64,000 bases of DNA from Eublepharis macularius (GCF_028583425.1 NC_072801.1:20232001-20296000); one strand, 5' to 3'; positions 37,384-48,175 are shown, counted from the first letter of the stretch. The notes: a model not told the origin generated them from the sequence alone. Made by a program: numbers and translations.

Positions 37384-37710
37384 CAGGGCTTTTTTTCAGC
37401 AGGAACGCAGTGGGACGGAGTTCCAGCACCTCTTAAAAATGGTCACATGACTGGTGGCCCCGCCCCGATCTCCAGACAGAGGGGAGTTTAGATTGCCCTC
37501 CGCGCCATGTGGCGCAGAGGGCAATTTAAACTCCCCTCTGTCTGGAGATCAGGGGGCAGGGCCACCGGCTATGTGACCATTTTCGTCAAGGGCGATTTAA
37601 ACTTTTAAAAACCTCCCCCCTTGTTTCTTCTGACCCAAAGTGATGTCATTGTCCGGTCCTGAGTTCCACCACTGAGTTCCACCACCTCTTTTCCCAGAAA
37701 AAAAGCCCTG
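37384..37710 (-). mobile_element. Non-autonomous hAT-type foldback (CAGGG), inverted copy
   Basis: The ends are CAGGGCTTTTTTTC and GAAAAAAAGCCCTG. Flanks CCCGGATT and CCCAGATT match at 7 of 8 bases. It lies opposite to the copy at 2051 (the GGAGTTCC-AGCACCTC side comes first). Internal arms meet at about 37510. Confidence 0.85.
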
Positions 37711-37747
37711 CCCAGATTCATCCATTACACGAGACTACTATTAACAC

Positions 37748-37845
37748 TGCGTCTGACGAAGAGAGCTGTGGTTCTCGAAAGCTTATGCTACAATAAAGTT
37801 GGTTAGTCTTAAAGGTGCTACTGGACTCTTTGCTATTTTACAATT
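37748..37845 (+). mobile_element. Half copy of the 23371 palindromic family
   Basis: It starts at GCGTCTGACGAAGAGAGCTG and ends GGTGCTACTGGACTCTTTGC. The left arm is absent. Confidence 0.75.
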
Positions 37846-38084
37846 AACACTGACTTCGGTTAATGAACAACCGAAACAGATCTTTGATAAATCCTACCTG
37901 ACCATAGTTAGCGGAGTACTCAGTGTTCACGCGGATGGTAATTTGTTTAATCACATTAACTATAGTTGTTCTAGTTAAACCACAGTATTGCGTTATGCCT
38001 AAACTGACCCACAGGACTGAGATGGGAGAGGGGAATAGCCTGTTTCGGCCTGTTTCAGCAATTACCTTGTCAAGACCCTGTACC

Positions 38085-38335
38085 TGTTTATCCTAATAAT
38101 AATAACAACAACAAGAATAATAACTGCACTTATATACCGCTCTTCTAGACAGATTATTGCCCCACCCAGAGGGGTGAACAAGTTAGTGTTGTTATTATCC
38201 CCACAATACGGCTGGGGAGCTGGGGCTGAGAGGCTGACCCAAGGCCACCTACTGGGCTCATGGCAGTAGTGGGATTCGAACCTGTAGAGTGCTGATTCGC
38301 AGCCGAACCACTTCACCTCTGTGCTACAGCTGCCA
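38085..38335 (-). repeat. tRNA-derived SINE (17005 type), minus
   Basis: In reverse: GTAGCACAGAGGTGAAGTGG head, GGTTCGAATCCCACTACTG, CATGAGCCCAGTAGGTGG, then ATATAAGTGCAGTTATTATT and a (TTG)n(TTA)n tail. Confidence 0.8.
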
Positions 38336-39428
38336 TTCTAGTTAAAACAATTGCATAGAAACACTCTCTGTATGAAAAGGGCATTAAATATTCTGTTAAA
38401 AACAATGTGATGCTTGTGAGATAAGGGAAATAAATTCTCTTTGCTCCAAGAGACTGGTATTGGCAGTTGATGTCCCCTCACAGGAATTCTGTACCAGTCC
38501 ACCGAACGACTTCCCTCGGGTCATCTATTTACCCCGCAGATGAATTTGACTTCTAGTTCCTGTGGTGTAACAGATAACGCCGTAAAAGATTATCTGTTAC
38601 TTTTCCCAGCTGCAGACCAATGGCGGGTCCTCGCTTTCGTTAAGTGTTATAATTTAGCTCCTAAGACAGCAAAACGGTAAGGGGTGTGTGTGTGCCTGTG
38701 TTTTGGAACAGAGCCCAAGAGTGGTATTAAGCAGAAGCTAAGAACAAGAACTAGAGGACATTTTCAACCCAGGGACGGGGGTTGCTTTTCACCAAACCCG
38801 ATTTAATAGACACCCACAGAGCCTTTATGCGCTCTGTTTGGCACATGTGGCTTCCCTTGTCATAGCGCTTTGAGCAGCTGGTCGGAGAAGCTGCTGAAAT
38901 ATCAAAGGGCATGAGCAAAAGCCAGATGTTTGTGCCCTCCCCTCCCACTGCTCACAGCAACTGCCACTTACAGGCCAATTTTCAGACAGTCCCTGCAAGC
39001 GAGCTAGTGTTATGTCAGTGACGTGAGCTGATCAGCAAGGGGCATTTCCCCCAGCCTTATTTATCCCTCCCCCTTAATCGCGATGCCCAGCAGTTGGTTT
39101 CACGGTATACGCTTTCTCCTCCAGCCTGCCGCCTTCAAAAGTGCAGAGAGTGGATCTCTCTCCGAGGCATTTACAAAGCAGAGGCCGGCACTCCTGTAAT
39201 TTCGGCAATCCAGCAATCAAATAGTTCGCCATCGGGGTTGGCATTGCCACTAGGTGCTTACAGCTAGGGCAGCCTATTCCACAACGGAAAATATTATATT
39301 AACAATTTATCGAAAGAGTCTGTCAACTGCCCTTTTAAATGGGCCTTATACCAAGGGAGTAGCTTGAACCCAGTTTCTCCTTTATAATCTAACAAATGTT
39401 GAGACAGATCAGTACACTAGCCCAAACA

Positions 39429-39558
39429 GGGCCGTTTCCACACGGCTTACCTCTGCCCGTAACGACCCGGTAGATCGTGCAAAAAACGCGATCTTCCGCG
39501 TTTTTTGTGCGATCTACCGGGTCATTACGGGCAGAGGTAAGCCGTGTGGAAACGGCCC
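39429..39558. mobile_element. Near-perfect 130-base palindrome
   Basis: Arms of about 62 bases starting GGGCCGTTTCCACACGGCTT differ at only about three positions, with a loop of a few bases. Flanks TACACTAG (39413) and TTCACTAG (39561) could be an imperfect 8-bp duplication if the element runs to 39421-39560. The end motif resembles the element at 46132. Confidence 0.85.
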
Positions 39559-40914
39559 AGTTCACTAGATCCCCTGTGGCTGGACTAGCAATCTGACTTG
39601 ACTGGTTTCTAGGTTGTGCTGAAAGACAACCATTCCCTGCCACCCCCACCCCCACACACCCCCAGGCCTCCTGATGTTCACAAAGACTGGTTAAACATTT
39701 GCCATCTGTGCCTTTGGAATTGACAATAGGTAATCTCTGCTAAGGACAGCAAGAAAGAGACTATTATGTTCATGTTACTGAGAATCGCTGTCTGAGAGCT
39801 CAAACAACAAAAACTTTTAAGTCTTTCGTTTACAGAAAGGGCATGAAAAGCCTCACAGTACTAGGCCACAGAAGACCTTCTGTTCTGGGACGTAGGATGG
39901 ATCTGTGTAGCAAATTCTGATGTAGCGCTTTTGAGCAGAAGTCAGTCGGATTTCATGGGCTTAGATCCCAAACGACGCCTTGGGCAAGTGGGAACCCGTT
40001 CCACTCATGCACGGGGCAGGTCACTGGTTTCTGCTCCTTCATCACCCGTAGCCCTGTTCTGTTCATGAAACATCATCCTCGAGGGTCCCAGAAGCCCAGG
40101 AGCGGACTTTGAGGGGTACATGCTAGGCTGTAGTAGGAAAACGAACGGGACTGCACCACCGGCACGGTTCTTTGAATCCAAGCCAGCGCTTTTTATGTCC
40201 TCTCGTCTCATTCTTCCCGACATTCACGTCACAGGCCTAAAATACGGCCTTGTGGCCTTCTTTCAGCTTTTTCACTAGGGCCCCTGGCACAGATGTCCAT
40301 TTTTGGACAGCTGGGAAGTCTTTGATTTGTAATTCAGCGTTTTAAAATTCCTAAAGCTAAAAGTCATACGTCTGGTAATCTGGTCAGGGAGACAAGGAAT
40401 TTGTCTGACGAGTAAGGCAGCAGTGTGGTGTCCTGGGCTGCGTTTGGTCTGAAGAGGTCAGTGCCCTGGATTCGGAGCAGATGCAACTGTTCCGAGGCCA
40501 GCTGGACTTGAGTGGAGCTTTTAGTTTCCTGGTTTTCTTTGGTGGGTGTGAGGATAAAATGGAGAAGGGAGAGCCACGCTTGCCTCCTTGGCTGTATTAG
40601 TGAAGGTCCAAATGCTGAAAGTGGAAACCCGGACATTCCCCCCCTGCCTTTTGAAAAGGTTCTCCTGGAATTCTGGGCTCCAGATAAGCTCGCCACCTTC
40701 CCATCCCACCTGGCATCTATTAAAAGAAATGGCTGAAAAGGGAGGACTGGTTTCTCCCCTGTAGGTAACTCCCGGAGCTCAGAGAAGCTGAGGTGTACAG
40801 TTGTCCTGTGATTGTGTTGTCCAGGTTTTATCTGGATTTCGGGAAGGCCACCCAATGCCTGTTTGAGTTATTAGCTGGTCCAAAGCTCAGTTTCATTTTT
40901 AAAAAGAGCCTGGA

Positions 40915-41010
40915 TGGTACAGTGTCCAGACTGAGGTCAGGAAGACCCAGATTCTAGTCCCAAATCAGCCATGAAACTCACTGGCTGACCCTGGACAATC
41001 CAGGGGAAAA
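40915..41010 (+). repeat. tRNA SINE head fragment, plus
   Basis: GATGGTACAGTGTCCAGACT, CCCAGATTCTAGTCCC and CACTGGCTGACCCTGGAC follow the Sauria-type head. Confidence 0.5.
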
Positions 41011-41143
41011 GGTAACAGGTAGATAGGCCAGGTGCCGATATCTATGGACCTGGTCTGTATCTGGATGGAAGACAGCCGGGTTCACTGTATGCACAGCAGC
41101 TTTCAGGCAAACCTTTCACCATGCGCTTCCAAGAGCATGGAAT

Positions 41144-41347
41144 TAGAGTTGCCAACCTCCAGATGGGGCCTGGAAATCTCCAGGAATTACAACTGACCTC
41201 CAGTCCACAGAGATCATTTCCCCGGAAGAAAGTGGCTGCTTTCGTGGATTCTATGATAATATTAACTCTTTGAGGTCCCTCCCCAAACCCCATCCTCTCC
41301 AGGCTCCATCCCCAAATCTCCCAGGATTTCCCAACTTGGCAACTCTA
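41144..41347 (+). mobile_element. TAGGGTTGCC-type foldback with near 8-bp duplication
   Basis: The ends are TAGAGTTGCC and GGCAACTCTA, exactly complementary. Flanks CATGGAAT and CATGGAAG match at 7 of 8 bases, which supports hAT-type insertion. Confidence 0.8.
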
Positions 41348-41706
41348 CATGGAAGAGGTCAGCAATTTGGGCCTTGGATATGGATGAGCTTGAACCAGAT
41401 GGCCTCTTTGGAAATCCACGCTTAAGCATTTGTGGGTCAGAGACAGATTTCTGTGTATTCTTTAATGCTTGCCACAAGTGAACGCTTGCCATAACTGAGC
41501 AACTGCTCCCCCACCCCCGCCCCCCTTGGTACATTCGTTATAGTTGGCTTGTAGTTTTCTGCTCTTCTGGTTCTTTTCATGTTCACTAAGAGAGCCAATA
41601 AAATATTTGAAAATTAATTAAGGCATGTGTGAAAACCTCCCATCTGTCTGGAGGCCTTTTTTTCCCCTCTGCCCAAATGTCTGTAGAACTGTTCCTTTTT
41701 TTCTAG

Positions 41707-41865
41707 ATGACACCGATCACACGTCAGGAAGTTCTTGGACTTTACCGCAAGATATTCCGAATAGCCAAAAAATGGCAGTCTGCATCTGGACAGATGGAAG
41801 AGACCACAAAAGAAAAACAGTATATTATAAATGAAGCTAAAACATTGTTCCACAAGAATAAAAAG
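41707..41865 (+). CDS. LYRM1: LYRM1 coding exon 1
   Basis: This exon encodes residues 1-53, from [17 protein letters not shown] to LFHKNKK. The acceptor is a T-rich tract ending CTAG at 41706 and the donor is AAAAG then GTAAGT at 41866. Its length of 159 bases is exactly 53 codons. It carries the LYR motif. Confidence 0.96.
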
Positions 41866-44800
41866 GTAAGTGAACGTATTTCTGGCTGGCTGTGTTGCGT
41901 GGACTGGGGCCCAGAGGAGCATGCTGCGCTGCGGCAGGCTTCAGGCAAGCACCCCCCCCCCTCCAGATGGGAGGGCGCTGGCGGAGCTGTCCCACCACAG
42001 TCCCCCTCGGGAGACAAGGTCAGAGGTGGAGCCCAATGTGGGGCAGGGCTGGCGGGGCACCCTAAGGACAGGGAAAGGCACCCTTCCCCAATGCAGGTCG
42101 CGACCGCACCTCAGGACCAGGGCAGGGTGATGTACCCACCTACTGGACGTCTCATGGGGTAGCCCCCGGGGCAGTGACACAGGACGGCTCTCATTGGCAG
42201 GTGAGAAAGCACACTGGGAGGCACTCGTTCGAAACAAACTTTGTTCGAGTGCAGGAAGCATACAGGTCGCCCAGTCAGCTGTTGGCCAAGCATGCAGATG
42301 CACTGAGGCCCGGGACGCACTGTAGGCTGCGGCTGGCAATGGACGCCCAGGCCCAGCAGCAGTGCCACAGGGCAGCGTGCCCCCTCTCCCTGGGACTGAG
42401 ATCTGATCCTCAACTAATCAGGGTCACAGCAGCTCTCACCAGCAGGGAGACCTGGATCCTGAGCACCTCGCCAGGGCTGATCCTGTGCCATGCCCCAGGC
42501 CACCCCCATAGGAGAGGAGGAGGGGCCAGAGGGGGTGGGCAGGCCACCGTTGTGAGCTTCCCCAGCAGGCCCTTCACACAGACCAGATGTTCACTCAGAT
42601 CCTGGAGGGAGTTTGTGGCTGGTATTGCTGCTGCTGCCAGGCCAGCATGGCCCTGGGCCACAACCTCCTGCCAGTCTCAGCATGCCTCTTGATTGTCACC
42701 CACATCGCAGCCAGGGTGGGGGGAAGCTCCCTCATCCTTCCCGCCCACTTCCGAGTCCAAGGGTGCCTCCCCTTGCCCCTCCTGCCCCACTAGCCCATGG
42801 ATCGACACCCAGACCCTCCTCCAGTAGCCCTCTGCCCCCCACGGAGGATGTGGAGTCTGCCTGTGAAGTAGGGACCCCCCTGTTCACCAAGTCTGGAGAC
42901 TGGCCAAGGCCAAGCATCTAGAGGACGGCCATTCTTGCTGCAGCAGCCCAGTTCCACAAGCACCTTTGCGGAGAACGCCACCAGGCAGGCCCCTACAGGA
43001 GAGGAGGCGGGTGAGCACAGAGCCGACTGTGAATGGGTCCCGCCACCCCTGGTCCCTCCCCATCTGGATGACAAGGGGCCGAAATGGCCATTCCCCGCAC
43101 CAAACAGCCTGATTGGGACGCCCTTGTGTCATACCCTTGCCCTCCCCGAACAGGGCATGCCCGCTGCCAGGTTCCAAGTAGCTGGCTGTCCCAGAATGGC
43201 TGTGTGCCACTCTGGGGGCATGACCTATGAAGACGCCCTGACGGTACATGACCCACTCGGTTTCCCCGTGTGCAAGGATGTTCCAGGCCCCCCAAAATGA
43301 CGATACATGACACACGGAGACAGTTAAAATGGACTTTCTTGGAGATGGGCGAGGGAGTCAGAAGTAGTCATGAGGAAGGATCCAACCCCCAACACTGGCA
43401 GTGCCTCCTCACCCTCTGAGATTATGATGGGATGGTGCAGAGCCACTACTGCCTCTTAAGAGATCCCAGAGTGTCGGCCCCATCAGCACCCTCTGCTGCT
43501 TTCCTGGGGACTTGGAGCTGCCGTCCGGGACGTTGCCGGCCCCTGCATCATCGGGGTGGCCTAGGATGAGACCAGGTAGTGAAGCCCAGGCCTAGGGCAG
43601 CGTCCGCATACTCCTCCTCTGCCTCGGGCTCCCAGGGGGCTGTGGGGAGCGACAAAGGGTGGTCAGATGGGTGATCGGCCTCATGTGCAGGGCTGTCGGG
43701 GGGGGGGGGGTCCTCCACTGGGCGGCAAGTTCCAGGGGATGCGTGGGGTCTGCTTGGATAATCCCTGGTTGGAATGGCAAGCTTATCACTGCCCCTGTAT
43801 ATGGGGCCAGTCATCTAGGGTGGTGCCACGCCCCCCCAGCATCTGCTGGGGAACCAGCCATGGAGGAAATGGTTTTCCCCCTACAGTGTGGCCTGGCCTG
43901 CCCCAGCCATCCATCAGATGGACTCACCCCACTCGACTGCCCGTGCCGCTATCACTCGGTCATGGACCCTCTCCAGCGCAAATCTCCAGCATTCCAATGG
44001 CCCTCTTGATGGAGAAGAGGGACACCCCTGATGAGCTGACCACCGAAAGTGCATAGGTTTGCATGGCGGGGTGCAGGCCAGCCCACCCTGGTGTGCCTGG
44101 TGGGGGGAGGTGGGGTTCTGGCCATGGCAAGGGGGGCCACCCCAACATATCCACTCCCCATTGTTGTGATCCCTGCCCCATTACCATCTCGCTTCCTGTG
44201 AGCAGGGCCTTCCATGATCTCCTCAATGTCAAACTCCACCTTCCCAGCCATGCAGTCCAGCCGTGCCAGGAATACCACAGCCTCCTCCACCCGGCCCAGG
44301 TACAGCTCCTCCAGCAGCAGCCGCAATGCCTCCACTGCTGCCTTGGCCTCCAGGGCGCTTGCCACCCCCTTCACGACCAGGTGCTGGGTGGCCCGGACAG
44401 CCCAATTCTGGTGCCAGCTGTCCTCATCCATGCTCGCCTTCCGGGCATGTGGAGGTTAGGGTAGGCCAGCAGGGGTCAGCCTCCAGGATTGACTTGCGCC
44501 ACCCCCCAAGAGCAACTAGTCAGTCATCACTAGCTGAATGTAGTGGTGCCTCTGCCACTAACTCGTGGCCAAAATTTCCATTAGCTTTTGTTGAGAAGGA
44601 GAGATTTTGAGATGGCTTGAATCCATTTAGTTATCTAATAATCTGTAATAAGGTTGACTTATAAAGGACTACAAAATAGAAGAGCGCATGAAATCAAAGG
44701 CCTTACTTGTGGGTGGGGGGAGGCCAGAAGGAAACTTGCCGAGGCTGGTTTGATACAAACCACACAAAGAAAGGTTATCTGGGTTACAGACAAAAAACCG

Positions 44801-47618
44801 CTATCAGAGAAAACTGTACTGAGAAAAATACAGTATTAAATTTTTTTTAATAATTATTTTAGTATGAGTCAGCCAATATTCATAAAGTGCAAGTGCATGA
44901 AGTGCTCAGAGTATAAACCTATACCGATAATCTGCACGCTCCGTTTGTAATTGTGCTTTCTCCTGTCCCATTTTACCAGTTAACAGATCCTGATCTGATT
45001 AAACAATGTATAGAAGAGTGCAAGGCAAGGGTTGAGATAGGACTTCATTATCGTATCCCTTATCCAAGGCCGGTAAGTAGAAACCGTCCTACACATCTCC
45101 AGTTTGACATCTTCATGTCCTTACTCACAGGGCTTTTTTTCTGGTAAAAGAGATGGTGGAACTCAGGACTTTGGGTCAGCTGGAACAAGGGGAGAGTTTT
45201 TTAAAGTTTAAATCACCCTAGGTGAAAATGGTCACATGGCTGGTGGCCCCGCCCCCTGATCTCCAGACAGAGGGGAGTTTAGATTGCTCTCTGTGCCACA
45301 GCACAGAGGGCAATCTAAACTCCCCTCTGTCTGGAGATCAGGGGGCGGGGCCATCGGCCATGTGACCATTTTCAAGAGGTGCCAGAACTCCCTTCCACTG
45401 CGTTCCAGCTGAAAAAAAGCCCTGCTTACTCAGCAGAAATCCATACAGGCTAGACAAAATCTGCTGACGAGTGCCTTTTGCTCTTTGAGGTGCAATCCTG
45501 CAATTAATTTGAAGCCCGTGAGTCAGGGCTTGTTTGAATCAGAGCTGTTGTTGCTAACCTTCAAAGCAGTCTCCAAGAGTCATTAAAACGTCACTTTCAG
45601 AAGCACAGTTGCTTTGAGATTCTGGATGTTTGTTCAATGCATAATTACAATATAGCATTGGTTCTCAAATTTGCAGACATCGGAGGTCCCCCTGAATCAT
45701 TCACAAATGCCTATATGCTTCCTCCCGCCAGAGTAGTAATGAATAATCTCTCCCTCTAGTTGCCAGTTCCCAGTTCCCACAAAGTATTAAGCACTGGCCA
45801 GCCCACAAACCACAGCTTGAAAACCACTTGCTACTCAAGATAATTTTGCACAATGGGTGCTATGAACCTTTAGGGGATACCTTACAGGTGACTCAGTATT
45901 CAGCCTGTTCTTCTTCTTTTTGGCAAATGATGTAATGGAAATTATTCATGCTGTCATGCAAGGAACACCTGAAACTATAGATGTGTGGGATTGGTATCTG
46001 AAGAAGTGAGCTGTGACTCACGAAAGTTCATACCCTATCACAAATTCTGTTAGTCGTATAGGTGCTACTGAACTCTTTCTCTTTTCTACTGGGATTTATA
46101 CGACCTTATGCACCACCTACAGGGTAACACCAGGGCTGTTTCCACACTACTTATCTTCATCCAGAACGCCACAGAACATCGCGAAAAAATGCGGAAGCTA
46201 GCATCTTCTCGCACGAGTTTTGCACGACATCACGCAAAACTCACGCAAGAAGACACTATCTTCCCCGTTGTTGTTTTTTGCGACGTTCTGCAGCGTTTCA
46301 GATGAAGGTAAGTAGTGTGGAAACAGCCCTAGGCTCTGAAGCTAAGGACAGACGGGCCAGTTCCAGGTTTAGTTGATGACCCCTTGGGTAGGAGATCTGC
46401 ACTGGGCCCATCCCACTAGCCAAGAGACATGCAGTGGAGCGCAAGGCAAGAGCCCAGCCCCTGCATTCAAGAGACCACACTGCTTCTTTGGCCTGTCACG
46501 TACTCGTCTTTGCCGGTGTCCTGAGCACCAAGAGAAAAGCAGGGCGCTGGCTTAGGAACCAGAGTGGAAAAGATAAAAATGATGCATCCCATTCAAGTGG
46601 GAAGGCCTGCTGCTGAGATCCAGAGGAGTGTTGCAACGAAGCAGCAGGATCCGCCACGTGCATAATCGGTCATCAATCCTCTTAAGCAACAAAGGCCTAG
46701 TAAGGAGGGAGAATCAGGAGATCATGTCTCTTGTGCTTAGTTCGTCGAGTCCTTTAAAATTAATCAGCAGCCTAGCCCCAGCATGGACAATGTCTCTTTC
46801 TGGTGCACATCCTGCCCCCCGCCCCTGGTCTTCTCAACTGTGGATAGAGAAAGAATCTCTGTTTTGTGCAAAACGTGAAGTAGTTTCTCCCTTGGGAGGA
46901 GAACAGAGCAGAAATACATTATGATTCTTATAAATCACTCCTGAAGGATTTTTAATGCATAAATTGCTTTACAGTCCTCATTCATCCCCACCACAAGACT
47001 GTGAGGTAGAACACTCACTACGATTCTTTTACTGCATTTTCCCCCTCGGCAGTATGCTTTATGGCAGGATGCTTCATGCTGGCACTACTGGCTTATTGCA
47101 GCTTTTTAGCAATTTTTCGCACGCTGTGCGCTTTGCTTTCAGGTCGTAGCAGATTTTCTGCCAAGCAATCGGGAGGGTGTTACTGCCACAGATAAGCTGA
47201 AATAAGATGTGTTTTCTTTTCTGATTGCACCAAGTCTTAATTTTTTTTTCTGGGAACTTCTAGATAATAAAAAAAAAGCAATAGTTTCAGAGATAGTAAG
47301 TATTGTATTGTGAGAACTATAGGAGAAAAGGAAAGAAAGGTGACCCCTTGATGCACAGGAAAGCAGCGGTTTGAATCTGCTTCCCAGGAGTCCACATTGA
47401 ACACTCCGTCCACTGGGTTCTATGAGCTTTCTGTATTGTCTGAGTACTGCATTTGTGGGGTGTGTTTTTGTTTTGTTTTTTTGCTCCTTTGCTACACACA
47501 GATTCATCTGCCTCCCATGGGCCTTGCACACCAGCAAAGTCGTGCATTGCGACATCAGGAAAAGCTGCGGAAACTTTCCAAGCCTGTCTACTTGAAATCT
47601 CACGATGAAATTTCATAA
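41707..47618 (+). CDS. LYRM1: LYRM1, LYR motif-containing protein 1 (three coding exons, complete)
   Basis: Exons 41707-41865, 44980-45072 and 47502-47618 join in phase 0 to a 122-residue protein ending in TAA, the same length as human LYRM1. The LYR motif is at residues 12-14 inside VLGLYRKIF, and the conserved phenylalanine of the family is at about residue 48. The middle exon reads [20 protein letters not shown] and the last ends [12 protein letters not shown], both close to the mammalian protein as I recall it. Family knowledge: LYRM proteins are small helical Complex1_LYR-fold proteins, many binding mitochondrial acyl carrier protein; LYRM1 is less well understood and has been linked to mitochondrial function in fat cells. 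No reading-frame damage is seen. The ATG is the first three bases of its exon, so start context depends on the upstream untranslated exon. Confidence 0.97.
41866..44979 (+). other. LYRM1: LYRM1 intron 2
   Basis: This is a 3,114-base intron. Most of it (about 41900-44480) is an unusual G+C-rich block described separately. The remaining 500 bases to the acceptor are A+T-rich with nothing recognisable. Confidence 0.9.
41900..44480 (-). other. G+C-rich block of unknown origin, possibly a decayed DNA transposon
   Basis: This 2.6-kb block differs sharply from the A+T-rich intron around it. Open minus-strand frames include about 44431-43952 (strings [20 protein letters not shown] and [12 protein letters not shown]), 43814-43548, 43315-42884 and 42661-42410 ([19 protein letters not shown]). 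The acidic-leucine N-terminal string, and a weak GGYPMRR string near 42150 resembling the G-YP-R of PIF/Harbinger transposases, suggest a two-gene PIF/Harbinger relic. That is weak; I see no clear end repeats. Confidence 0.3.
44980..45072 (+). CDS. LYRM1: LYRM1 coding exon 2
   Basis: This exon encodes 31 residues, from [10 protein letters not shown] to YRIPYPRP. The acceptor TTTTACCAG ends at 44979 and the donor GCCG then GTAAGTAG begins at 45073. It is phase 0 at both ends. A CAGGG foldback element sits only 55 bases past the donor. Confidence 0.95.
45128..45424 (+). mobile_element. Non-autonomous hAT-type foldback (CAGGG), exact 8-bp duplication
   Basis: Flanks are CTTACTCA on both sides, exactly. 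The ends are CAGGGCTTTTTTTC and its complement. The internal hairpin is centred near 45300. It lies in LYRM1 intron 3, 55 bases from the exon edge. Confidence 0.92.
45999..46085 (+). mobile_element. Half copy of the 23371 palindromic family, diverged
   Basis: GAAGAAGTGAGCTGTGACTC, ACGAAAGTTCATACC and GTTAGTCGTATAGGTGCTAC. Only the right half is present. Confidence 0.65.
46132..46330. mobile_element. Foldback element with 30-base exact-looking arms
   Basis: AGGGCTGTTTCCACACTACT at the left pairs with AGTAGTGTGGAAACAGCCCT at the right. A second smaller hairpin (CTTCTCGCACGAGTTTTGC with GCAAAACTCACGCAAGAAG) sits inside. No target duplication seen. Confidence 0.8.
47502..47618 (+). CDS. LYRM1: LYRM1 coding exon 3 with stop
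   Basis: This exon encodes the last 38 residues, from [12 protein letters not shown] to [13 protein letters not shown], then TAA at 47616-47618. The acceptor CTACACACAG ends at 47501 after a long T-rich tract. Confidence 0.95.
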   Translation: MHLPPMGLAHQQSRALRHQEKLRKLSKPVYLKSHDEIS

Positions 47619-47830
47619 TCCAGTATCAGACTGTGACCTGTTGTCGTCCTGGACTGCCTGGCAAGCATCTATGAAACTGGTATGGTTTGCACTCGCTGCC
47701 TCTTTCTCAGAGCTCAGAAGCGTGTCTGATCCTAGCAGGAGATGCGGGAAGCGTGTACTCAGGCTGGCTTGTCTTTCTTAAGACTCAACACAACTGACTC
47801 ATCAATAAAAGCGAGAAGCGTCGTGGTCAA
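47619..47830 (+). terminator. LYRM1: LYRM1 3' untranslated region and poly(A) signal
   Basis: The stop codon is followed by about 185 bases of apparently unique sequence and then AATAAA at 47804-47809. A cleavage site about 15-25 bases later would give a 3' untranslated region of roughly 210 bases. No competing canonical signal lies between the stop and this one. Confidence 0.7.
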
Positions 47831-47914
47831 GTAAGAGACTGCATGAAAAGCCTGATGTGTCTTATTGTGCGCTCAAGATTACTGGTTACTGAGGCTTTCA
47901 AAAGCCAGTATGGT

Positions 47915-48105
47915 GCAGCGGTTAGCATGTCAGATCAGGGCACGGAACAGCCAGGTTCAAATCTTTGCTCAGCTCATTGGATGACCTTTGGCTGATCACT
48001 TTCCCTCCACACAACCCACTTCACAGAATTATTGAATTAAATAGGGGTGGGTTACACCACTCCATGGAGGAAAAGTGGGATAAAAATGTAAGAATTTTCC
48101 CATAG
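47915..48105 (+). repeat. Sauria-type SINE, plus, diverged
   Basis: GTATGGTGCAGCGGTTAGCA, GGTTCAAATCTTTGCTCAGC, TGGATGACCTTTGGC and AAAAGTGGGATAAAAATG. Confidence 0.7.
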
Positions 48106-48175
48106 AACAAGATGTGAAGATGTTCTGAGCATATTGGAAGTCTAGGTATTCTTGTCATAGGTCCCTAATTAGGGG

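Larger units (their letters stand above)
33130..41706 (+). other. LYRM1: LYRM1 intron 1
   Basis: The intron runs from the GTGAGT donor at 33130 to the T-rich acceptor ending TTTTTTCTAG at 41706. It holds TAGGGTTGCC foldback elements at 33612 and 41144, an L2 LINE piece at 35115-35900, a CAGGG foldback at 37384, half of a palindromic element at 37748, a SINE at 38085 and a near-perfect 130-base palindrome at 39429. I recognise nothing in 36000-37380, 38340-39420, 39560-40910 or 41350-41640. Confidence 0.7.
45073..47501 (+). other. LYRM1: LYRM1 intron 3
   Basis: This is a 2,429-base intron holding a CAGGG foldback at 45128, a half-palindrome element at 45999 and a foldback with 30-base arms at 46132. 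I recognise nothing in 45425-45990 or 46331-47490 beyond A+T-rich sequence. Confidence 0.9.

Noticed and set aside
40364-40855. Minus-strand frame of 163 codons in LYRM1 intron 1
   Set aside because: No recognisable domain or repeat; no supporting splice pattern. Best taken as chance.
47139-47603. Minus-strand frame of 154 codons opposite the last LYRM1 exon
   Set aside because: It is the shadow of the LYRM1 exon and its T-rich acceptor tract.
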